Assembly: GCA_963737225.1 (NCBI GenBank)
Contig: CAVTSA010000002.1
Coordinates: 1 to 64,000 of the forward strand
Length of the DNA stretch: 64,000 nt
Direction of reading: 5' to 3'
DNA from: CAVTSA01 sp963737225
Lineage (GTDB): Bacteria > Chloroflexota > Dormibacteria > Dormibacterales > Dormibacteraceae
This document shows, piece after piece, positions 18,146 through 25,902 of this stretch. Position numbers and translations under genes: made by a program. The stretch's first letter is position 1, and every line of letters begins with the position of its first letter. Below the pieces are notes generated by a model. The model was not told the DNA's origin and made no database searches. It saw only the letters and a program-made list of their open reading frames with translations.

Positions 18146-18394
18146 CCCACATAAACCTCCCCAGCTGGGCCCCGGCTGGTGGGTCATCGCCGATGGCTTT
18201 CGGAGCGCGGGTTGGGGTCCTGCCTTTCGTCCGAGTCGGCAGCTCCGCCCCCCGGCCGGACGCCACGCCGTCGACATCGGCGGGCGCCCCACCGCGCCGC
18301 GCGGGGCGCCAGAGCTTCGCGCGGAGCTACGTCGTCAATAAAGTAGCGAGGGGTACCTTCGCCCAGGCGTAGAGAGAGCAAGGCACTGCTGGCC
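18146..18394. other. No gene recognised
   Basis: About 250 bp between the inverted-repeat element and the end of the YihY/PRC gene. Nothing is supported on either strand. Confidence 0.35.
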
Positions 18395-19765
18395 CTATCG
18401 CCGCACGAGCCGTCTTCCGCTCCGAGCCGGGCGGTACTCCGATTCGTAATAGCGGTAGATCCGCTCCTCGTCTTCGACCTCCAGGTCGGTTCCAGACTCG
18501 ATTGTGGGAGCTTGCTTGATCGTCTCGCCGCTTGCGTCGATCTGCAGGTATGTTCGACCTGGTTGGGTCGCTGCCACTGGCACGAAAGTGAGGTGTCGAC
18601 CGAAGAAGCCCGACTTGAGGAGCAGGAACATCGCGTCGTCCGTCTCCGAGTCGTAATACACCTCCTCCAACGTTCCCACTTTCTCCCCAGCTTGGTCGCG
18701 TACCTCCTTCCCAATCCACTCCCGGAAATCCGGTGTTGTAGACGTCACTTCTTCTCCTCGGTAGGTTCTGCTAGAGACTATCGTCGTTCGCCTCGACATG
18801 GGTTCCGACTCCTTGCTCCGCTCGGAGGCTGAGACGTTCGCCGCAGAGGCACGTTCAGCGTTCGTGTCCCGAGTCGCCGAGGCAAGCGCGCTCCCCGGAG
18901 CTCGTTCGCGCGGCGATCGCTCCAGAACCACCGAGTTGATCTCCACCCCAATCATCGTAATCGTCCCGAGCAGGAAGAAGAAGAAGAAGAGGAAGAAGAT
19001 CAGCGCGAATGTCTTCCCGTATTCGTTGATGCTCCGATTCACGTCGAGGTAAAGCGGCAGCAGCAAGCTCAGCACCTCGAACGTCACGCCGGCCATCAGC
19101 GCACCGGGGAGAACGGTGCGGAACGAGAGCTCGGTGTTGGGGACCACGCGATAGAGGATCGAAAACAACAACACCCCGGCGGCAGCGCCTACCACGAACT
19201 GCACCACCGGAGCCACCGGTCCCTGGGAGAGGCTGGATGCCTCCGGCAGCATAGGCAGCAGGGAGAGGAGTGCCGAGCTCCCGACCCCGATCAGCGTGAA
19301 TAGCATGAACGCGGCCATCAGCAGGAGAGACATCGCCTTCTGCCGCAAGACGCCGCGACGCGGGCATCGGAGGGCCTGATCGAAGGCGGCCTCCATCGCG
19401 CCGAAGAGGTTGGAAGCGATCCAGAGGAAACCGAGAATGGCAAGCAAAGCAAAGATGCCGGACCTGTCCTCCAGACCTTTGATCGCCGCGATCGCCTGCC
19501 CCTGGGCGTTCAGGTCACTGGGCAGGATCTGCAGGACCAACCTCGAGACCGACTCCTCGCGGACCCCCGAACCGGACAGGACAAACCCGACCAACGAGGC
19601 CAGCGCCAGGGTGATCGGTAGGAGGGCGCTGAACGCATTCCAGGCGATCAGAGTCGCCCAGTTGGGTCCATCGTCTTCCGCGTACTTGAGGATGACGCGC
19701 ACGACGAAAGTCGTTTTGAGCCGGTCCGCGACCGGTCGTAACCGTTCCGTCAGCCGCCTGACCAT
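18395..19765 (-). CDS. YihY/BrkB membrane protein fused to a PRC-barrel
   Basis: A 456-aa frame. Residues about 20-290 form a YihY/BrkB-type integral membrane domain with six helices (IAWNAFSALLPITLALASLVG, GIFALLAILGFLWIASNLFG, KTFALIFFLFFFFFLLGTITMIG). After an Ala/Ser/Glu-rich linker a PRC-barrel begins (FREWIGKEVRDQAGEKVGTL, DDAMFLLLKSGFFGRHLTFV). At 18748 an in-frame GTG with GAGGAG in front would start the PRC domain alone, so the fusion may come from loss of the YihY stop. Start ATG 19765 (MVRRLTERL) was chosen for homology. PRC domains of this type are common in dormancy or stress proteins. Confidence 0.7.
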   Translation of the reverse strand: MVRRLTERLRPVADRLKTTFVVRVILKYAEDDGPNWATLIAWNAFSALLPITLALASLVGFVLSGSGVREESVSRLVLQILPSDLNAQGQAIAAIKGLEDRSGIFALLAILGFLWIASNLFGAMEAAFDQALRCPRRGVLRQKAMSLLLMAAFMLFTLIGVGSSALLSLLPMLPEASSLSQGPVAPVVQFVVGAAAGVLLFSILYRVVPNTELSFRTVLPGALMAGVTFEVLSLLLPLYLDVNRSINEYGKTFALIFFLFFFFFLLGTITMIGVEINSVVLERSPRERAPGSALASATRDTNAERASAANVSASERSKESEPMSRRTTIVSSRTYRGEEVTSTTPDFREWIGKEVRDQAGEKVGTLEEVYYDSETDDAMFLLLKSGFFGRHLTFVPVAATQPGRTYLQIDASGETIKQAPTIESGTDLEVEDEERIYRYYESEYRPARSGRRLVRR

Positions 19766-20799
19766 GAAGGGATCATGCCGGCCGGGCACGTCGGAACCTG
19801 CCACCGCCGAATCCGGGAATCGCGTCCCCCACGTCGCCGAGGCTACCGATTGTGCAGACACCAAGCCAGTGATTTGGCGATCGCCGCCGGCTGGATCGCC
19901 GCCGGTGCCGCATTCTCGCAAGCGCATTCACGGCGTCAGGTGGGAGCGGATCGGGGTTATGTGGTGGCCACCCCCTCCGGGCTGGCGTGACCATCCGCAA
20001 CCTTCAGCCGTATCAACACGAGCGTGTAGAATCCGCGACCTTTGACAGTGGCCAGCCGTGTCAACGACGCCGAGCTCGGTCCCTGAGCGCAGGGTGCGGT
20101 GGGTGCTGTCTGGGCCGTCAAACAGCTACCCACCTCAGCAACGCCCTGGGGACAGGCCCCGATGAAGGGGTCCGCGAGCAGAATCCCCTTCCGGGCACCG
20201 CGTGGAAACGAGTTGAACCCCCGTCGGCGCTCAAGCAGCCCGGCCGATTAGGGGCGAGTCATCGGACCACGGAGCTACACTCTTCGCCTCCCACGGAACG
20301 CTCGCGGCCTGCATCCGGCCATGCTTTTCCCCAAGTAGGATCGGTGCATCAGGCGACTATCCCGTAAAACAGAGGCTGGCCTTGGTGTGCCCGTCCTCCA
20401 TCTGTTTGACAAACTACGTTTTTCCACATATAGCCTTATTGGTGGCGAAAGTCAAAACACGTACCTGGCCATCGACTTCGGCCACCGGAACGCGAACTGT
20501 CCAATCGGGCGGCCCAGGCCCTCACGCTGACACCGAGCGCTTCTCCTCAACGATCTCGTGCAGCGCTTCTAACAAGCGTGCCTGCGTGACTGGGGCACGC
20601 ACCCGACCTTCCGTATCGGAACCGGACCCACGACCTACGAAACGACTCAGTAACATCGTACCGATGCCAGTCATTAAGGACGAGCTCCGGAACGTGCTGC
20701 GGTAGCCCGTCGCGCCGATGATTAGCCGCTCCCTCAAACCGTTCGACAGCTGACCGGAACGACGCCGCGTGCAGTGGGGCGGAGCCTATCACCTGCTCC
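19766..20799. other. Long non-coding stretch at the junction of cargo and mobility module
   Basis: About 1 kb with no supported gene. A strong promoter-like pair lies at 20406-20434 on the plus strand. A minus-strand 50-codon frame (from about 20680) exists but resembles nothing known. Confidence 0.4.
20406..20434 (+). promoter_or_regulatory. Sigma-70-like promoter without a downstream gene
   Basis: TTGACA at 20406-20411, a 17-bp spacer, then TATAGC at 20429-20434: close to the vegetative consensus and AT-richer than its surroundings. No convincing plus-strand ORF follows, so it may drive a non-coding RNA antisense to the end of the rep operon, or be fortuitous. Confidence 0.4.
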
Positions 20800-20910
20800 T
20801 CAGCCGCGACGGCCCACGAACCGACCAATCAGGAAGCTGACGTAACAGGCGATAGGCAACAGCACGACCAACATCCCAAGCGCGGCCGCGAGGTCAAATC
20901 CCGTCTTCAT
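20800..20910 (-). CDS. 36-aa single-span membrane peptide
   Basis: The ATG at 20910 overlaps the last codons of the rep gene and the frame ends with TGA at 20800. The peptide starts MKTGFDLAAALGMLVVLLPI, continues as a hydrophobic helix to about residue 28, and ends with the basic GRFVGRRG, a classic N-out/C-in single-span design. A ribosome site (GAGAGGAC) lies just upstream. It is the last of ten overlapping genes. Short membrane proteins also occur in actinomycete conjugative elements (Spd proteins), but no homology is claimed. Confidence 0.55.
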   Translation of the reverse strand: MKTGFDLAAALGMLVVLLPIACYVSFLIGRFVGRRG

Positions 20911-22054
20911 CGTCCTCTCCCGTCCACCAGCTCCTCATGTGGAGCGCACGTGCTCGCTTCCGCGAAACCTCCGTCGGCCAGGTGCGTCCCACAGTCTCAA
21001 GGTAGCGCCGCACGATTGGGCCGACCTCCTGCAGTGTGTCTCTTAGGCCCGTCCACTCGGGATGCATCGCCGCGAGCGAGGAAAGGTAGCCCGCCGCACC
21101 CTGCACCAGCTGCTGCTCGGTCGCCTCGGCGATTCGGCCGCGCACGACGCCCAGTTCCGCCGACGCGAGCTTGACCGCCTGGACCTGCGCCCAGAGCGGA
21201 TCCACGGGCCACCTGCGCGTCCTCTCATCGGCCGTCGGCATCCTGTACGTAAGCCAGGATTGCGTCACGTAACGCCACAAGTCCTGCCGGCCAGCGAGGA
21301 CCTCCTCAGCGGTTCTCAGGCCGTGCTCGACGAGCGCCGGGCGCCGCAACTCCGCCTCGACGCGCCAGACCGCACCGGGAGCCCGCACCGGGCCCCAGAG
21401 GTCAGGAAGCCACGCCAGGCCGCGCCGCCCAATCTCCGTCGTCTTGTCGTATATGCGGACGTAGACACCCGCACCACGCCGGCCGAAATCCAGCCCCGTC
21501 AAGCCCGTCGCCGAGGCGTAGATGCGATCCGGATGAACCTGCTCTGGGTCCAGGTGGCCGCGACGGCTGCGGGCCCGAGTCACGAACCGCCCAAGGTGCT
21601 CCAGTCGCAGAGGCCAGCCCTGCACATCGCAGTACAGGTCGATACGCGACACCTTCGCCTCGACATCGCCGCGCAGAACCGCGCAACTCAGCGTATTTTC
21701 CACGAGCTCGGACGCCAGCTCGGGACCCAGAGCATGCAAGCATGCTGACGACACCTCTACCCGTGCCGCGGGGAAGTGCTCGTTGCACCCGAGCATGAGC
21801 TCAAAATCCTGCGACCGCAGCCAGAGCCCGTAGTTGCGCCAGCCGTATGGCTGCACAATGAATCCCTGACCTGCCAACTCCACCGGCTCGGGCCGCTCAT
21901 TCTCCGCAGCGCGCTGTCGGACCTCCACCAGGTCGTCCCAGAGCTCCGCCCGGAACTCGCCTCGCGCGGTCAGTTCCAAGGTGTCCACACCCGAGCTCAG
22001 CACCCGAACCCCCACCTCGTTGGACAATGAGGGTGCTGTATTACGTACTTGCAC
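20894..22054 (-). CDS. Rolling-circle-type replication initiator (Rep_trans-like)
   Basis: A 386-aa protein. VSRIDLYCDVQGW and later GAGVYVRIYDKTTEIG, then WRVEAELRRPAL, follow the order of the Rep_trans/replication-initiation-factor family (pT181 RepC, phage RstA type). In that family the Tyr of the RIYDK-like motif nicks the origin and stays bound to the 5' end. Start GTG 22054, with AGAGGGAAGG before it, overlaps the stop of the excisionase-like gene. The protein would let the excised element replicate, as in other integrative plasmids. The origin was not located. Confidence 0.7.
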   Translation of the reverse strand: MQVRNTAPSLSNEVGVRVLSSGVDTLELTARGEFRAELWDDLVEVRQRAAENERPEPVELAGQGFIVQPYGWRNYGLWLRSQDFELMLGCNEHFPAARVEVSSACLHALGPELASELVENTLSCAVLRGDVEAKVSRIDLYCDVQGWPLRLEHLGRFVTRARSRRGHLDPEQVHPDRIYASATGLTGLDFGRRGAGVYVRIYDKTTEIGRRGLAWLPDLWGPVRAPGAVWRVEAELRRPALVEHGLRTAEEVLAGRQDLWRYVTQSWLTYRMPTADERTRRWPVDPLWAQVQAVKLASAELGVVRGRIAEATEQQLVQGAAGYLSSLAAMHPEWTGLRDTLQEVGPIVRRYLETVGRTWPTEVSRKRARALHMRSWWTGEDDEDGI

Positions 22055-22253
22055 CCTTCCCTCTCCGCCCGCCCGAGGTGGCTCCGCGCAGCCATCCCTC
22101 CAGCTCCGATCGACAGATCCGCACACAACGACCAGCAATCAGCGCCGGCAACTCGCCGCGATGGACAGCCTGGGACACAAGCCGCGGCTCGAGGCGTGCC
22201 ACCTCGGCCGCCTCCTGAATGTTCATCACCGCTGGTGCATCATCGAGCGTCAT
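22041..22253 (-). CDS. Excisionase-like helix-turn-helix protein
   Basis: A 70-aa protein of the MerR-like excisionase (helix_turn_helix_17) type: MNIQEAAEVARLEPRLVSQA forms the HTH, RGELPALIAGRCVRICRSEL the wing, and a basic SGGRRGKG tail follows. Such proteins bend attachment-site DNA and steer the integrase toward excision. The gene overlaps both neighbours (22240 and 22054). An internal start at MNIQEAA is possible. It lies in the rep operon, not beside the integrase, so excision would be coupled to expression of the replication genes. Confidence 0.7.
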   Translation of the reverse strand: MTLDDAPAVMNIQEAAEVARLEPRLVSQAVHRGELPALIAGRCVRICRSELEGWLRGATSGGRRGKGAST

Positions 22254-22479
22254 AGCGGCTCGCGAGCTTGCTGCGGCCGCTCGCCCTGGGTATCAGCCCC
22301 GCAAGGGCATCGTCGATGCATCCTCGGAGCTGCACCAGGGCGCGCCCGGTAAGGTCTTTCGCCTGTCCCGGCTGCATTGCGTAATCACTCGTCCTGGTGA
22401 TCTCGAACCTCCACAGATGCGGGCGCGGCCCCCCGTACTTCGTCACAATCACCGGACCCCGCTGATAGTTCGTGCCCAT
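22240..22479 (-). CDS. 79-aa protein of unknown function
   Basis: ATG 22479 is preceded by GGAGG at the right distance; an alternative in-frame ATG is at 22491. The sequence (MGTNYQRGPVIVTKYGG..., then LWRFEITRTSDYAM and LTGRALVQLRGCIDDALAGL) is soluble, with no motif I recognise. It overlaps the 40-aa membrane peptide upstream and the excisionase-like gene downstream, so it is co-translated within the mobility operon. Confidence 0.55.
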   Translation of the reverse strand: MGTNYQRGPVIVTKYGGPRPHLWRFEITRTSDYAMQPGQAKDLTGRALVQLRGCIDDALAGLIPRASGRSKLASRYDAR

Positions 22480-22571
22480 CCGCGCCTCCACATGTAAGTG
22501 ACGCCCGTCAGAACGCCGACGACGAAGCCCACGAACAGGGCGAAGGTGACCGCCTCAACTACCGGCGCCAT
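22449..22571 (-). CDS. 40-aa single-span membrane peptide
   Basis: The ATG at 22571 lies in the last codons of the winged-helix gene and the frame ends at TGA 22449. The peptide MAPVVEAVTFALFVGFVVGV continues LTGVTYMWRRGWARTISGVR: one hydrophobic helix followed by a basic tail. It has the same design as the 36-aa peptide at 20800. Its placement in an unbroken overlapping operon supports its being real. Function unknown; a membrane partner for the DNA pump is one possibility. Confidence 0.55.
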   Translation of the reverse strand: MAPVVEAVTFALFVGFVVGVLTGVTYMWRRGWARTISGVR

Positions 22572-23032
22572 GGATGCCTCGGGTTCTGGCCCGGGTTTCG
22601 ATACCAGGGTGGAGCAGGCCGGTGAGAGTCGGCGTGTGGCCCGTCTGCAAGGGAGTCCGCCGCCTCAGCGATTCCGGCCGCTCCTCGCCCCGGAGCCGGG
22701 GGGCGGTCATGGCAGGTGGTACGGGCTGCCGCCGCCGTCCCCGGGTCCGGGCCGATGTCTATCCGGTACCCGTACTTCTTGACGTTCACGATGCGCGAGC
22801 CCTCCATCTGGCCAAGGACTCGCCGGAGCTCGCTCACGGTCGTCTTCACCGACTCCCGGCCCATGATGTCGCAGGCCAGCGCGATCTCGTGATAACGACA
22901 GGCCCGACCTGAATTCTCGATCAGGTAGCAGAGGATGGTGAACTGCCGTAACCGCAGATGCTTCTCCTCCAACCCCACATAGACGCGGTACGCCTCGCGA
23001 TCCACGTGGAGCACTCCGGGAGCCGGGCTCAC
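22559..23032 (-). CDS. OmpR-type winged-helix protein without receiver domain
   Basis: GTG 23032 overlaps the TGA of the FtsK-like gene (GTGA), giving 157 aa. Residues about 5-90 read as a Trans_reg_C winged helix: LHVDREAYRVYVGLEEKHLR, LRQFTILCYLIENSGRACRY, VKTTVSELRRVLGQMEGSRI, then VNVKKYGYRIDIG (wing). The remaining 65 residues are Pro/Arg-rich and probably disordered. No phospho-receiver domain is present. It could regulate the operon or bind the element DNA for the adjacent translocase. Both are inferences. Confidence 0.65.
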   Translation of the reverse strand: MSPAPGVLHVDREAYRVYVGLEEKHLRLRQFTILCYLIENSGRACRYHEIALACDIMGRESVKTTVSELRRVLGQMEGSRIVNVKKYGYRIDIGPDPGTAAAARTTCHDRPPAPGRGAAGIAEAADSLADGPHADSHRPAPPWYRNPGQNPRHPWRR

Positions 23033-24252
23033 GACCCCACCGCCTCGACAATCGCATGGTCCGCGGCCTCGACGGCCTGCCATGCCACGCCCACGCCGGC
23101 GATCATCGCCGTCGCTTCCTCGAGGTCGAGGTAGGGGACCTGCAGCTGCACCTGATCGGCTCCGTGCTGCCACACGGCCCGACCGGGAAGCGCGGGAAGA
23201 TCCGCCGCCGCCCGGTCGTCGAGCAGGATCCTCGACTGCACGGCATCGCGCACGTAGAACGCGATCGTCGCCGGCAGCTGCGCCTTGAGCTGGCCGCCTA
23301 CCGTCTCAGCATCCGGCCGTTGAGTCGCACATATGAGGTGGACCCCGGCGGCGCGCCCTAGCCGTCCGATCCTGATGAGGAGCGATATGGCTCGCTGACG
23401 CTCGCCCCGCTCCTCCTTGTCCGTCGTGTCGGCCGGACGCAGCTCACCTACCTCGTCGACAACGACAACGAGATAGGGCAGCCGGCCCGAAGTCCGGCCG
23501 CGGTTATACCGCCCGATGTTCTCGACCCGTTCAGACCGCAGGAGAGCAAGCCGGCGATCGACCTCCCCGCTCACCGACTCGAAACCCGCGATGCAGGCGG
23601 CCAAAGTCGTCATGACGGGGATCCGCAGGTGCGGGAGCTCCTCGAAGACCCCGAACTCGACGCCGCTTTTCAGATCGGCGAGAGCGAGATACAGGTCATC
23701 CGGATCGAATCGCGTGACCAGGGTGACCAAGACCTCACGCAGGAACCCACTCTTCCCGTAGTTCGTCGTCCCACCGACCAGTAGATGCGGCAACGTCGCC
23801 AGGTCAACCCAGAAGGCGCCCAGACGCGACCTCCCCAGCGGGATCGGAAGCGCCATCCGCGCCACCCGCCGGCGCCGCGCGGTCCTGGCGAAGGTCCGAT
23901 AGCTCACGCTGTCCGGCAGCCGCGCCGTGCCCAGCTCAGCCCAGAGCAGCCCGCGGTTGTACCAGACACGTGCTCCACAGTCGAGGGCCTGCTCGAGCCC
24001 CTCACGGTCGACCTTGGCAACGGTCGCACCGACCGGCATCATCCACGCGAGCTTCCACACGCATCCGCTCTTCCACGCCCATCGCAGCCGCGGCCGGTCA
24101 TCCTTGACACCTGTCAGCTTCACCAGGGCGCGCGTGGCGCGCGAAGGGACGCTCAGCTGCCACCAGGTCCAGCCCCCCAACACCGGGACCATGGCCAGCA
24201 GCACCAGCCCGGCCAGGTCCCGTGCGTCCCCAACGGTGCTGGCCACGGTCAC
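23029..24252 (-). CDS. FtsK/SpoIIIE-type DNA translocase (TraB/TraSA-like)
   Basis: A 407-aa ATPase. The N-terminal helix LAGLVLLAMVPVLGGWTWWQL anchors it to the membrane. Walker A is LLVGGTTNYGKSGFL near residue 160, Walker B VVVVDEVGEL near 270, and GVHLICATQRPDAETV is the FtsK sensor motif. Proteins of this size and layout move double-stranded DNA between mycelial or neighbouring cells in actinomycete conjugative elements. The usual C-terminal winged helix is not evident; a separate winged-helix protein is encoded next. Start GTG 24252 overlaps the SSB stop by four bases. Confidence 0.8.
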   Translation of the reverse strand: MTVASTVGDARDLAGLVLLAMVPVLGGWTWWQLSVPSRATRALVKLTGVKDDRPRLRWAWKSGCVWKLAWMMPVGATVAKVDREGLEQALDCGARVWYNRGLLWAELGTARLPDSVSYRTFARTARRRRVARMALPIPLGRSRLGAFWVDLATLPHLLVGGTTNYGKSGFLREVLVTLVTRFDPDDLYLALADLKSGVEFGVFEELPHLRIPVMTTLAACIAGFESVSGEVDRRLALLRSERVENIGRYNRGRTSGRLPYLVVVVDEVGELRPADTTDKEERGERQRAISLLIRIGRLGRAAGVHLICATQRPDAETVGGQLKAQLPATIAFYVRDAVQSRILLDDRAAADLPALPGRAVWQHGADQVQLQVPYLDLEEATAMIAGVGVAWQAVEAADHAIVEAVGS

Positions 24253-24626
24253 TTCGGGCTAGTCCCCTGCACCTGCGGCTGCACGCCGTTGGTGCGCGGC
24301 CGGCTCAAGAACTGCACCGAGTCGGCGACGATGTCCGTCGAGCGTCGCGTGCCGCCGTCCTTGGCCTCGAAGAAGTCGCCGCGCAGATGCCCGGTGATGC
24401 TCACCCGCGACCCCTTATCCAAATGCTCCGCGCAGAGCTCAGCGGTGCGGTTCCATCCAGTGATCGAGAACCAGTCCGTCCCCGAATCACGCCCGTAACC
24501 GCGATCGACGGCAACCAGGAATTCGACCTTCGGTGTGCCCTTCTCGCCGAGCATCCTGAGCTCCGGCTTCCGGGCAACCGTCGCGATCGGTATGAGCACG
24601 GTCGTGCTCGAGTAGTGCGGACTCAC
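24249..24626 (-). CDS. ssb: Single-stranded DNA-binding protein
   Basis: A 125-aa OB-fold protein. TVLIPIATVARKPELRML, VEFLVAVDRGYGRDSGTDWF, ITGWNRTAELCAEHLDKGSR and SITGHLRGDFFEAKDGGTRR follow the strand order of bacterial SSB, with the conserved Trp positions. The acidic C-terminal tail of chromosomal SSB is missing (it ends VQGTSPK), usual for element-borne versions. GTG 24626 overlaps the preceding stop (GTGA) and has GGAGGAGG upstream. It fits a rolling-circle replication or transfer role beside Rep and the translocase. Confidence 0.75.
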   Translation of the reverse strand: MSPHYSSTTVLIPIATVARKPELRMLGEKGTPKVEFLVAVDRGYGRDSGTDWFSITGWNRTAELCAEHLDKGSRVSITGHLRGDFFEAKDGGTRRSTDIVADSVQFLSRPRTNGVQPQVQGTSPK

Positions 24627-24808
24627 GACAACAGAACCTCCTCCGCGCAGACGGTGACGTGCTCCACGGGCTCCGCCACCACCTGGTCCGCGGACCAATC
24701 GAACATCTGCAGCACCACCGGATAGGACTGCGGGACCCCGCGCAGCGCCTCGACGAGATCTCCCGCCGTCAGGCCCTGATCGACCACAACCCACGGCTGC
24801 CCGTTCAC
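24623..24808 (-). CDS. 61-aa protein of unknown function
   Basis: Start GTG 24808 and stop 24623 each overlap a neighbouring gene by four bases, which is the main support. The acidic protein (MNGQPWVVVDQGLTAGDLVE, later QMFDWSADQVVAEPVEHVTV) has no recognised domain. It is co-transcribed with ssb and the translocase. Confidence 0.5.
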   Translation of the reverse strand: MNGQPWVVVDQGLTAGDLVEALRGVPQSYPVVLQMFDWSADQVVAEPVEHVTVCAEEVLLS

Positions 24809-25149
24809 GACCCAGCTCCTGCTATCACGCGCTGCAGCTCCCCGTAATCCCGCGCCGCCGAGAAAATCCGCCGCTTGAGGCCGACAAGGTCCCGCGCGGT
24901 CGGACAGCTGGTCAGCACCAAGCTCGACAGCACCTTCACCCTTGCCGCACGATCCGCTCGAAGCTCCGCAATCTCGAGGTAGATACCCAGCCCGGCCGCC
25001 TCATTCCACCTATGGGGGCCCGGACCTAACGAATCCGGGCCCCGGGAGGCGTAAGGGCGGGTTTCGACCTGCACCACGGGGTCAAGGCTCCCCTCCGGCG
25101 CTGCGCGGCCTTGACCCCGCTCACCGCCGCCATATGCCACGCGCTCCAT
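24805..25149 (-). CDS. First gene of the mobility operon, unknown function
   Basis: 114 aa from ATG 25149, chosen because GGAGG lies eight bases upstream; an earlier in-frame GTG is at 25176. The N-terminal third is Gly/Arg-rich. The C-terminal part (LGIYLEIAELRADRAARVKV, then ARDLVGLKRRIFSAARDYGE) is helical and charged. No family is recognised. It overlaps the next gene by four bases and heads the ten-gene operon, divergent from the XRE-Nudix gene across the palindromes at 25177-25203. Confidence 0.5.
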   Translation of the reverse strand: MERVAYGGGERGQGRAAPEGSLDPVVQVETRPYASRGPDSLGPGPHRWNEAAGLGIYLEIAELRADRAARVKVLSSLVLTSCPTARDLVGLKRRIFSAARDYGELQRVIAGAGS

Positions 25150-25176
25150 CGCCTTTGCCTCCACATGTCGTCCCAC

Positions 25177-25203
25177 GAGTTGAACTCAACTCGTTCGAAC
25201 GAG
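25177..25203. promoter_or_regulatory. Overlapping palindromes in the divergent control region
   Basis: CTCGTTCGAACGAG at 25190-25203 is a perfect 14-bp palindrome. It overlaps GAGTTGAACTCAACTC (25177-25192), with arms GAGTT/AACTC. They lie between the mobility operon and the XRE-Nudix gene and are natural operator candidates for the latter. Binding is inferred. Confidence 0.55.
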
Positions 25204-25277
25204 CACGCTACCACCGTAGGGAGCCACACGTCAAGGCACGAGATCAATTCAAGTCGTACGGGTTAGGCTTTCCTCAG

Positions 25278-25889
25278 ATGGGAAACCGCGTCCGCGAACT
25301 CCGAGAGGAACGGAAACTCACCGTATCCAGCTTCGCCCGGCTTCTCGGTATGTCGGATCACACCGTCCGGCAATGGGAAGCCGGGCGGCAGGAACCGACC
25401 AAGCACTCAGCCCGGCGTATCGCTCGGACCCTCGGGATCCACATCGACCAGGTCTTCACCGCGCCCGAACCGACCCGCGCCGAGGTCAAAGGCGAGAAGG
25501 GCACCATCGCCGCGGCGATCGTCACGCGCAACGACCAGGTCCTCCTCACCCGTCGGCGCTTCCGCGAGGGCGAGCTCGTCTGGGGGTTCCCCTCAGGGGC
25601 GGTCGAAGATGGCGAGACGCCTCAGCAGGCGGTTGAGCGCGAGGTCCGCGAGGAACTCGGCTTCGAGGTGCGCGCCACCGACACGATCGGCGAGAGGATC
25701 CATCCCGCGACCCATCGGCACATGGCATACATCGCATGCTCGGCCGGACCCGGTGAGCCCGAGCTCGTCGACCACGAAGAACTAGCGGAGGTCGGCTGGG
25801 TCACGCTGGAGCGGCTGGCAGCGCTCATCCCCGCCGGTATCTTCGAGCCCGTACAGCAGTACCTGGACCACGCCCTGGTCCACGCGTAG
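25278..25889 (+). CDS. XRE helix-turn-helix fused to a Nudix domain
   Basis: 203 aa. Residues 1-60 are an XRE-type HTH (RVRELREERKLTVSSFARLL, MSDHTVRQWEAGRQEP). Residues about 70-195 are a Nudix domain with a complete box, G-x5-E-x7-REVREELGFEV, within SGAVEDGETPQQAVEREVRE, so it should bind metal and hydrolyse or sense a nucleoside diphosphate derivative. ATG 25278 has no ribosome site close by, suggesting a leaderless mRNA. It is divergent from the mobility operon and upstream of the integrase on the same strand, so a ligand-responsive switch for the element is a reasonable inference. Confidence 0.8.
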   Translation: MGNRVRELREERKLTVSSFARLLGMSDHTVRQWEAGRQEPTKHSARRIARTLGIHIDQVFTAPEPTRAEVKGEKGTIAAAIVTRNDQVLLTRRRFREGELVWGFPSGAVEDGETPQQAVEREVREELGFEVRATDTIGERIHPATHRHMAYIACSAGPGEPELVDHEELAEVGWVTLERLAALIPAGIFEPVQQYLDHALVHA

Positions 25890-25902
25890 CAGGAGGCATC
25901 CT

